DNA from: Vaginisenegalia massiliensis
GTDB lineage: Bacteria; Bacillota; Bacilli; Lactobacillales; Aerococcaceae
Assembly (NCBI RefSeq): GCF_900604935.1
Contig: NZ_UWPC01000001.1
Location: 1-64,000 of the forward strand
Direction of reading: 5' to 3'
Length of the DNA stretch: 64,000 bases
Shown here: positions 57,329 through 64,000 of the stretch, in pieces
How positions within the stretch are numbered: the stretch's first letter is position 1
Layout: every line of letters begins with the position of its first letter
Notes under the pieces: model-generated
Seen by the model: the letters and a program-made list of their open reading frames with translations, nothing else
Told to the model about the DNA's origin: nothing
The model's database searches: none
Program-made: the position numbers and the translations under genes

Positions 57329-58876
57329 ATGAGTAATGTTGTTGTTTTAGATGGTAAAAGTTTAACTTTAAAAGACGTGGTAAATGTTTCACGTCATGGC
57401 TATAAAGTAGAAATTTCTGAAAAAGCCATTCAAGATGTAAATGATTCACGTAAAATCGTAGACGACATCGTTCGCGAAAAACGTGTAGTGTATGGTGTAA
57501 ACACTGGTTTTGGTTCTTTATGTAACGTTAGCATCTCTCAAGAAGATACTGAACAATTGCAAGAAAACTTAATTAGAACTCACTCAAGTGGTTATGGCGA
57601 TCCTTTCAAAGAAGATGTTGTAAAAGCTATCATCTTAATCCGGATTAACTCTTTATTAAAAGGTTATTCAGGTATTCGTTTATTAACTGTTGAAAAATTA
57701 GTTGAAATGTTAAATAAAGGCGTTGTACCTTATATCCCTGAAAAAGGCTCACTAGGTGCATCAGGTGACTTAGCTCCTTTAGCTCACATGGTATTACCTA
57801 TGTTAGGTTTAGGACGTGCTTATGTTAATGGTGAATTATTATCTGGTAAAGAAGCTATGGCTAAAGCTGGCGTTGAAGTTATTACTTTAACTTCTAAAGA
57901 AGGTCTTGCTTTAATCAATGGTACAACTGTTTTAACAGCTGTAGGTGCTTTAGCAACTTGGGATGCTATTCAATTAGCTAAATTATCTGATATCGCTGGT
58001 GCTTTATCTCTTGAAGTTCACAACGGTATTTCAAGTCCATTTGAAGATGAATTACATACTATTCGTCCTCAATACGGTCAATTAGCAACTGCTCGTAACA
58101 TGCGTCGTTTAATCGAAGGTTCTGATTACACAACCGTTGCAACGGCAGAACGTGTACAAGATCCATATACTTTACGTTGTATGCCACAAATTCATGGTGC
58201 AAGTAAAGACGGTATCGCATATGTTCTTGAAAAAGTTGAAATTGAAATCAACTCAGTTACTGATAACCCAATCGTAACACCTAAAGGACATGTTATCTCT
58301 GGTGGTAACTTCCACGGTGAACCAATGGCTCAACCATTTGACTTCTTGGGAATTGCTGTTGCTGAAATTGGTAACGTTTCTGAACGTCGTGTTGAACGTT
58401 TAGTTAATAGCCAATTGAGCAAGATGCCTTCATTCCTAGTTAAACACCCTGGTTTGAACTCTGGTTTCATGATTACTCAATACGCTTGTGCTTCGTTAGC
58501 ATCTGAAAACAAAATCTTAGCTCACCCAGCATCAGTTGACTCAATTCCATCTTGTGAAAACCAAGAAGACTTCGTTTCAATGGGAACTACAGCAGCAAGA
58601 ACTGCCGCTGAAATCTTATTAAACTCTCGTCGTATCGTTGCTACTGAAATTATGGCTGCTTGCCAAGCTTTAGATCTTAAAGGTCAAACTAAAGGCTTAG
58701 GTAAAGGTACTCAACCTGTTTATGATTTAGTTCGTAAACATATGGACTTCATCGAATTAGATAAAGATATCGAAATTTACGATGAATTAAATAAAGCTAC
58801 TGAACTACTTGAAAACGAATCTATCGTTGAAGCAGTAGAAAAAGTTGTTGAATTAACTTTACAAGAAAAAGCTTAA
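57329..58876 (+). CDS. hutH: Histidine ammonia-lyase
   Basis: A 515-residue enzyme removing ammonia from histidine to give urocanate, the first step of the pathway. The Ala144-Ser145-Gly146 triad in GSLGASGDLAPL cyclises to the MIO electrophile. YGVNTGFGSL near 55-64 and QDPYTLRCMPQIHGA near 278-292 are also diagnostic. It is co-transcribed with the permease and is followed by a perfect terminator. Codon use resembles that of ribosomal genes. Confidence 0.97.
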   Translation: MSNVVVLDGKSLTLKDVVNVSRHGYKVEISEKAIQDVNDSRKIVDDIVREKRVVYGVNTGFGSLCNVSISQEDTEQLQENLIRTHSSGYGDPFKEDVVKAIILIRINSLLKGYSGIRLLTVEKLVEMLNKGVVPYIPEKGSLGASGDLAPLAHMVLPMLGLGRAYVNGELLSGKEAMAKAGVEVITLTSKEGLALINGTTVLTAVGALATWDAIQLAKLSDIAGALSLEVHNGISSPFEDELHTIRPQYGQLATARNMRRLIEGSDYTTVATAERVQDPYTLRCMPQIHGASKDGIAYVLEKVEIEINSVTDNPIVTPKGHVISGGNFHGEPMAQPFDFLGIAVAEIGNVSERRVERLVNSQLSKMPSFLVKHPGLNSGFMITQYACASLASENKILAHPASVDSIPSCENQEDFVSMGTTAARTAAEILLNSRRIVATEIMAACQALDLKGQTKGLGKGTQPVYDLVRKHMDFIELDKDIEIYDELNKATELLENESIVEAVEKVVELTLQEKA

Positions 58877-58906
58877 TTCATGTTAAATTAAATTGAATCC
58901 CTTTTT

Positions 58907-58936
58907 GCTAGGTCCGAACGCGGACCTAGCTTTTTT
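58907..58936 (+). terminator. Terminator after hutH
   Basis: A perfect 10-bp stem GCTAGGTCCG-AACG-CGGACCTAGC with a T6 tract closes the hut island. Confidence 0.95.
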
Positions 58937-59078
58937 ATATGTATTTGAACTATTTATAACTTGAGGTAAAGATAAAACTTGAATAAAATAAAGATTAAGT
59001 ATGGATAGGTTACTAATTATTTAGTAAGAAGCCACATTCATAAAGAGTGACAGTATGTTTAATTTTGGAGGGTAAATT

Positions 59079-59753
59079 GTGCTAACAAAGTATTTGAATC
59101 AGGATTGGCAAGAAGAGTTAAAACCATTTATAATGTCTGAAGAGTTTCAATATTTAGATCAGTTTGTAGCTAATGCCTATAAAAATAGCCTAGTTTATCC
59201 AGCTAAAGAAAATATTTTCAAGGCTCTAAATTTGGTTGACTATTCAAAGGTGAAAGTCTGCATAGTGGGGCAAGATCCCTATCATGGACCTAATCAAGCC
59301 AACGGTTTAGCTTTTGGTGTTCAAGAGGGTGTACAATTGCCGCCTTCTTTACGAAACATTTTTAAAGAATTAAACTCGGACCTTATGGTACCCACCCCTA
59401 ACAGTGGTGATTTAACGTCTTGGGCTCAACAAGGTGTTCTATTATTAAATCGAGTTTTGACTGTTGAAGCAGGTAAGGCGAATTCACATCAGCACCAAGG
59501 GTGGGAGAAATTTACTCAGTATGTCATTCAGGCCTTAGCTGCTAGGGCCGACGGAGTTGTTTTTGTGCTATGGGGAAAACCAGCTCAGCAATTAAAACCC
59601 TATATTCAAGGTCAGCAACATCTGATCATCGAATCAGTTCATCCTAGTCCATTAGCTGCGTATCGAGGATTTTTTGGTTCTAGACCGTTTAGTCAAATTA
59701 ACCACTATTTACAAGAAAAAGGGCTCCAATCAATAGATTGGTCGTTATCTTAA
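59079..59753 (+). CDS. ung: Uracil-DNA glycosylase
   Basis: A 224-residue family-1 UDG that excises uracil from DNA. The catalytic GQDPYHGP holds Asp66, and HPSPLAAYRGFFGSRPFS near 184-201 is the minor-groove loop with the catalytic His. It starts with GTG, six bases after GGAGGG. The following MATE frame opens before its stop. Confidence 0.96.
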   Translation: MLTKYLNQDWQEELKPFIMSEEFQYLDQFVANAYKNSLVYPAKENIFKALNLVDYSKVKVCIVGQDPYHGPNQANGLAFGVQEGVQLPPSLRNIFKELNSDLMVPTPNSGDLTSWAQQGVLLLNRVLTVEAGKANSHQHQGWEKFTQYVIQALAARADGVVFVLWGKPAQQLKPYIQGQQHLIIESVHPSPLAAYRGFFGSRPFSQINHYLQEKGLQSIDWSLS

Positions 59754-59776
59754 ATGAAGGGAAGGAGGAGATTAGC

Positions 59777-61132
59777 ATGTATCCAACAGACAATCGGCGT
59801 CAACGGATTGGCTTATTAATTAAAATTTTATTTCCCATATTAATTTATCAGTTGTCCAATTTTTCAGCACAATTTATTGATGCAATGATGACTGGACAAT
59901 ATAATGAAACGCATTTAGCTGGTGTAGCTATTGGATCAAGCATATGGTCTCCCTTCTTTGCTTTGTTAACAGGAATTAGTTCAGGACTTATTCCGATTGT
60001 TTCACGAGATTTAGGGGCTGGCAATAAGGACAAGCTAGCTAGTCATCTTAGGCAATACCTATATTTAGGACTCATTCTATGCATCCTCTTCTATCTCATC
60101 GGGAGTGTTATCCTTACATTAGCATTAAATATGATGAGTGCTGAAGCTGAAGTTGAGACAATTGCAAAAGATTATATCCTGTTTTTGTCGATAGGCTTAA
60201 TTCCGGCCATGCTATTCAGTATTTTTCGCTCCTTTATTGATGGTTTAGGATTCACTCGTATTTCTATGGCTTTTATGTTATTAATGCTCCCCTTTAATTC
60301 CGGCTTGAATTATCTTTTCATTTATGGAAAATTTGGTTTTAAAGCGATGGGTGGGGCAGGGGCCGGTTTAGGTACCGCTTTGGCTTTTTGGTTAGTTCTC
60401 TTTGTGGTTTTGGCTGTGATTCAATGGCATCCAAAGATTAAAGAATACCATATTTTTGAAAGTGAACCGATTTCGTGGCGCCAGATGTTAAGCTCTTTAC
60501 AAGTAGGATTTCCGATTGGTTTAAGTGTTTTTGCCGAAGCAGGAGTATTTTGCTTTGTCGGTATTCTTATGACAGAATATTCTGCTCAAGTCATTGCAGC
60601 TCATCAAGCTTCGCTTAATTTTTCCAATTTTATGTATAGCTTTCCTCTCAGTATATCTACTGCATTAACGATTGCCATTGGTTATGAATTAGGCCGACGG
60701 GACATAAAGGCCATAAAAAGTTATTCCATTATCGGAATATCAATCTCTTTATTATTAACTATTGGTACATTGCTCTTTTTATTTGTTTATCGCGAACAAG
60801 TAGCCAAACTTTACGGCAACAACCCAGCTTTTATTAAATTAGCTATTCAGTTTTTAACTGTAGGATTATTATTTCAATTTTCTGATGCGGTTAATTCACC
60901 CATTATTGGCATTCTACGTGGCTATAAGGATACTAAATGGCCATTTCTACTTAGTTTAATTGGGTTTTGGCTTGTTGGATTACCCTTAGGTTTCGCTCTT
61001 AAATTTTGGACAAATTTGGGACCTTTTAGCTACTGGTGGGGATTGATTATTGGTTTGTTCGTGGGAGCTGTTTTGAATACTGGACGCCTAATATATGTGA
61101 TCAAGCATCGTAGTGATTTTCTTTCTTTTTAG
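59777..61132 (+). CDS. MATE-family multidrug efflux transporter
   Basis: A 451-residue protein with 12 predicted helices in two homologous halves, typical of NorM-like cation-coupled drug exporters. FSAQFIDAMMTGQYNETHLAGVAIGSSIWSP-like sequence in the first helices and the FSDAVNSPIIGILRGYKDTKWPF loop near 370 are MATE signatures. A longer frame opens at 59738, but GGAGGAG upstream of ATG 59777 sets the start. It is 23 bases after ung, so probably co-transcribed. Confidence 0.92.
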   Translation: MYPTDNRRQRIGLLIKILFPILIYQLSNFSAQFIDAMMTGQYNETHLAGVAIGSSIWSPFFALLTGISSGLIPIVSRDLGAGNKDKLASHLRQYLYLGLILCILFYLIGSVILTLALNMMSAEAEVETIAKDYILFLSIGLIPAMLFSIFRSFIDGLGFTRISMAFMLLMLPFNSGLNYLFIYGKFGFKAMGGAGAGLGTALAFWLVLFVVLAVIQWHPKIKEYHIFESEPISWRQMLSSLQVGFPIGLSVFAEAGVFCFVGILMTEYSAQVIAAHQASLNFSNFMYSFPLSISTALTIAIGYELGRRDIKAIKSYSIIGISISLLLTIGTLLFLFVYREQVAKLYGNNPAFIKLAIQFLTVGLLFQFSDAVNSPIIGILRGYKDTKWPFLLSLIGFWLVGLPLGFALKFWTNLGPFSYWWGLIIGLFVGAVLNTGRLIYVIKHRSDFLSF

Positions 61133-61153
61133 CACCTTTTTAGGTGTTTTTTT
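61133..61153 (+). terminator. Short terminator after the MATE gene
   Basis: CACCT-TTTT-AGGTG with a T7 tract; the stem is only 5 bp. Confidence 0.65.
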
Positions 61154-61198
61154 ATTTAAAAGTAAAAATACGAATGTTCCATCAATGATAGGGAATTA

Positions 61199-61207
61199 TG
61201 CTATAAT
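61199..61207 (+). promoter_or_regulatory. Extended -10 promoter of the ABC-F gene
   Basis: TGC-TATAAT (61199-61207), consensus extended -10, 31 bases before the ATG. The -35 region is weak. Confidence 0.6.
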
Positions 61208-61237
61208 GAAGAAGAATTTTCGACTAAGGAGCATAGC

Positions 61238-63142
61238 ATGAAAGAATTAATTGTTAGTCAGTTAACCAAAACATACGGGACTAAAACTTTATTAGACCAA
61301 CTAAATTTTTCGATATTAGAAGGGCGGCATATTGGTCTGATAGGACCTAACGGAACAGGGAAAAGCTCTTTCTTAAAAGTTTTAGCAGGAGTTGAAAGCT
61401 ATGATGAAGGGGAGATTACAAAACCGAACCAGTATTCCATCGCATATTTAGCTCAAAATCCTGATTTAGATAATGATAAAACAGTTTTAGAAACGGTTTA
61501 TGATAGTCAAGCTCCTTTAATTCAATTAATTTTGGCTTATGAAAAAGCTCAAGTAGCATTAGAAGCAGATCCGAGTAATGAACAATTATTGAATCGATTT
61601 ATGAAACTCAGTGATGAAATGAATTTTAAGCAAGCTTGGGATGTTGAAGTAAAGGCTAAAATGATCTTAAGTCAGTTGGGAATACATGACTTAACTAAAC
61701 AGGTAGGTCAATGTTCAGGTGGTCAAAGAAAACGGATAGGCTTAGCGCAAGTATTGATTGCAGAGCCAGACTTATTGATCCTAGATGAACCAACTAACCA
61801 TCTTGATGTTACCTCTATTCAATGGTTAGAAAATTTTTTGGCTCAGTTTAAAGGGGCGTTCCTCTTAGTAACCCATGATCGTTACTTCTTAGAACGTTCA
61901 GTCAATAAAATAGTTGAACTACGTTATGGTAAATTTAATGAATACGAAGGCAATTATGAAACTTATTTAGTGAAAAGAGCCGAACAAGCTCAGATTGAAG
62001 CTAAAAATCAAGAAAAACAAGATCGTTTATTCCAACAAGAATTAGCTTGGATGCGTAAGGGAGCCAAAGCACGAACAACCAAACAGCAAGCAAGAATCGA
62101 TCGTTTTGATGACTTAAAAAACGATATAGCCAGTCGGCATAAAGCTGAAGAAGGCATAGAATTGAATTTTGATCAACAACGAATCGGAAATCGTATTCTT
62201 GAATTTGAAGGAGTTACCGTACAAATAGGTCAACAGACTGTCATTCACGATTTTACTAAGACCCTAGTAAAAGGTGATCGAATCGGCATTATTGGCCCGA
62301 ATGGTATTGGTAAGACGACCCTTCTCAATGCAATTACAGGAGGGCACCCAGTTCAAGAAGGAAATATTTTCTTGGGGCAAACGGTTCGTTTAGCCTATTA
62401 TCGTCAATTGGAAGAAGATTTGCCTGCGGATCAAATCGTATTAAACTATTTAAAAAAGATTGCGGATAATTTCAAGCGTCCGGATGGTTCAGTTGCGAGT
62501 GCGGCTCAGATGCTTGAACAGTTCAATTTTCCTCGCAATACACATGGTATGCTAATTGGACAGCTTTCTGGTGGGGAAAAACGACGTTTATATCTGCTAA
62601 CTCTACTCATTCAAGAACCTAATGTTCTGATATTAGATGAACCTACTAACGATTTAGACATTGATACCTTGACCGTTCTTGAAGATTATCTTGATCATTT
62701 TAATGGTGTCGTATTAATTGTATCTCATGACCGATACTTTTTGGATAAAACAGCGACTCAATTATTGGTCCTTAAAGGAAAAGGGGAATATGACCTTGTT
62801 TGGGATCAGTACAGTGAATATCTAGCCAAAAATTCAGATCAAGATAATCCCAATGATAATTTGGAAAAACCGTCTCCTTTAAACCTCGAAAATAACGTTC
62901 TTTCGCAAGAAAACAAAGGACCTAAAAGTAAGAAAATGACTTATGCTGAGAAAAAAGAATGGGAGACGATCGAATCAGATATTGCTTTCATTGAAGAGCG
63001 AATTGAAGAAATTCAAGCAGATATGATGCGTAACGCTAATGATTCGGTTAAGTTAATGGATTTACAAGCCGAATTAGAAAAACAAGAAATGGATCTTTTA
63101 GGCAAGTATGAACGGTATGACTACTTATGTCAGTATATTTAG
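61238..63142 (+). CDS. ABC-F family ATPase, Uup-like
   Basis: A 634-residue soluble protein with two ABC domains and no membrane part. Walker A motifs are GPNGTGKSS (36-44) and GPNGIGKTT near 353; signature motifs are CSGGQRKR and LSGGEKRR; Walker B is [12 protein letters not shown] and [12 protein letters not shown]. The inter-domain linker (about 245-300) is charged. A C-terminal coiled coil (about 560-634, starting at [17 protein letters not shown]) is the DNA/RNA-binding Uup type. ABC-F proteins act on ribosomes; this form points to Uup rather than an antibiotic-resistance factor. Confidence 0.92.
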   Translation: MKELIVSQLTKTYGTKTLLDQLNFSILEGRHIGLIGPNGTGKSSFLKVLAGVESYDEGEITKPNQYSIAYLAQNPDLDNDKTVLETVYDSQAPLIQLILAYEKAQVALEADPSNEQLLNRFMKLSDEMNFKQAWDVEVKAKMILSQLGIHDLTKQVGQCSGGQRKRIGLAQVLIAEPDLLILDEPTNHLDVTSIQWLENFLAQFKGAFLLVTHDRYFLERSVNKIVELRYGKFNEYEGNYETYLVKRAEQAQIEAKNQEKQDRLFQQELAWMRKGAKARTTKQQARIDRFDDLKNDIASRHKAEEGIELNFDQQRIGNRILEFEGVTVQIGQQTVIHDFTKTLVKGDRIGIIGPNGIGKTTLLNAITGGHPVQEGNIFLGQTVRLAYYRQLEEDLPADQIVLNYLKKIADNFKRPDGSVASAAQMLEQFNFPRNTHGMLIGQLSGGEKRRLYLLTLLIQEPNVLILDEPTNDLDIDTLTVLEDYLDHFNGVVLIVSHDRYFLDKTATQLLVLKGKGEYDLVWDQYSEYLAKNSDQDNPNDNLEKPSPLNLENNVLSQENKGPKSKKMTYAEKKEWETIESDIAFIEERIEEIQADMMRNANDSVKLMDLQAELEKQEMDLLGKYERYDYLCQYI

Positions 63143-63152
63143 GAGGGATCAA

Positions 63153-64000
63153 GTGAAGCGATATCAAGATTTAATTCAAGCGGTTTTAGACCAAGGTCAT
63201 GAAAAACATGACCGTACGGGTGTAGGAACAAAATCACTATTTGGTTATCAAATGCGGTTTGACTTATCACAAGGCTTCCCATTACTAACTACTAAACGTG
63301 TTCCTTTCTCTCTAGTAAAAAGTGAATTACTTTGGTTTTTACGAGGGGATACCAATATTAAATTTTTGCTTGAACATAATAACCACATTTGGGATGAATG
63401 GGCATTTGAGCGCTATGTTGCTTCTACTGACTATCATGGGCCTGATATGACTGATTTTGGTTTGCGTTGCTTATCAGATGAAGATTTTAATCAAGTCTAT
63501 CAAGCACAGTTGAAAAAATTCCAAGAACGCATTTTAACCGATGAGGCATTTGCTAAACAATATGGTGATTTAGGTAATATTTATGGTTCTCAGTGGCGTA
63601 AGTGGCAGACTCGGTCTGGACAGACAATTGATCAAATTCAGCAAGTGATTGATACTATCAAAAAGAATCCTGATTCTCGACGTTTAATTGTTTCAGCCTG
63701 GAATCCGGAAGATGTTTCCTCCATGGCTTTGCCACCTTGTCACTCACTTTTCCAATTTTATGTGAATCAAGGTCGTCTAAGTTGCCAACTATATCAACGT
63801 AGTGCTGATATATTCCTAGGTGTCCCTTTTAATATTGCTTCCTATGCTTTATTAACTCATTTGATTGCTCGTGAATGCAATCTTGAAGTTGGGGACTTTG
63901 TTCACACACTTGGTGATGCTCACTTGTATTTAAATCATCTTGACCAAGTGGCAACTTTAATGTCACGACAACCAAAGGAACTCCCACGATTAGTGATTCA
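63153..64000 (+). CDS. thyA: Thymidylate synthase ThyA (partial, runs off the window)
   Basis: The frame starts with GTG at 63153, five bases after AGGAGGG, and is open for 282 codons to the window edge. It has [20 protein letters not shown] near 21-40, the [11 protein letters not shown] loop and the catalytic [12 protein letters not shown] with Cys196. The stretch between FERYV and GNIYGSQ (about 90-140) is an insertion characteristic of the longer (about 315-residue) ThyA of lactobacilli and enterococci. It methylates dUMP using methylene-THF. It lies 10 bases after the ABC-F stop. Confidence 0.97.
   Translation, partial: MKRYQDLIQAVLDQGHEKHDRTGVGTKSLFGYQMRFDLSQGFPLLTTKRVPFSLVKSELLWFLRGDTNIKFLLEHNNHIWDEWAFERYVASTDYHGPDMTDFGLRCLSDEDFNQVYQAQLKKFQERILTDEAFAKQYGDLGNIYGSQWRKWQTRSGQTIDQIQQVIDTIKKNPDSRRLIVSAWNPEDVSSMALPPCHSLFQFYVNQGRLSCQLYQRSADIFLGVPFNIASYALLTHLIARECNLEVGDFVHTLGDAHLYLNHLDQVATLMSRQPKELPRLVI

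Noticed and set aside
61238-63142. ABC-F protein as an antibiotic-resistance factor
   Set aside because: The C-terminal Uup-type coiled coil and ordinary linker point to the housekeeping Uup group; no resistance-type long linker is seen.

Overview
This is a low-GC Firmicutes chromosome segment with Lactobacillales features: PolC, a fumarate-type (class 1A) PyrD, CtsR and CIRCE heat-shock operators, a PyrR-type attenuator, CcpA cre sites, and strong AGGAGG ribosome sites. Gene content and a complete histidine-utilisation island would suit an Aerococcaceae-like genus (Facklamia/Globicatella/Aerococcus type), but the genus is inference. No rRNA, tRNA or CRISPR array was seen.

Layout. 1-215: the right end of an IS200/IS605-family insertion (last residues of TnpA plus three hairpins). 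255-9658: HAD phosphatase (minus), MIP18-type Fe-S factor, CtsR-controlled clpB, AI-2E-type permease, an NfeD-FloA-unknown membrane operon, and a Mbeg1/DUF2974 protein (minus). 9733-29999: a conserved core block with rpsB-tsf-pyrH-frr (each gene followed by its own hairpin), uppS-cdsA-rseP-polC, rimP-nusA-ylxR-ylxQ-infB-rbfA (with a terminator in its short leader), and truB-ribF-hemW-yitT. 29973-38307: hrcA-grpE-dnaK-dnaJ under two CIRCE elements, an M20 amidohydrolase and lepA. 38362-41747 (minus): pyrB-pyrC-pyrD behind a leader with a PyrR-binding hairpin and terminator. 41774-45149: a frameshifted two-domain glyoxalase/dioxygenase gene under a MhqR-like operator, an orphan HlyD-like adaptor and a DUF975 membrane protein.

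45221-58876 is the main accessory region, a complete histidine-degradation island: hutU (minus) diverging from hutI, a 992-residue SARP/BTAD-AAA-TPR regulator, then ftcD-fchA-fhs and an APC permease-hutH unit. HutH, HutU, HutI and FtcD convert histidine to glutamate and 5-formimino-THF. FchA makes methenyl-THF. Fhs, run in reverse after a FolD step not seen here, would release formate and make ATP. Two perfect cre matches (47290 and 52397) predict glucose repression. The Actinobacteria-style SARP regulator is the most unusual candidate for specific control.

59079-64000: ung, a MATE transporter, a Uup-like ABC-F protein and thyA running off the window edge.

No wholly new system is evident. 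The best leads are the SARP-controlled hut island, the CIRCE element that doubles as a terminator, the attenuator-like leader of rimP-nusA, the structured rpsB leader, and the frameshifted MhqR-type gene.
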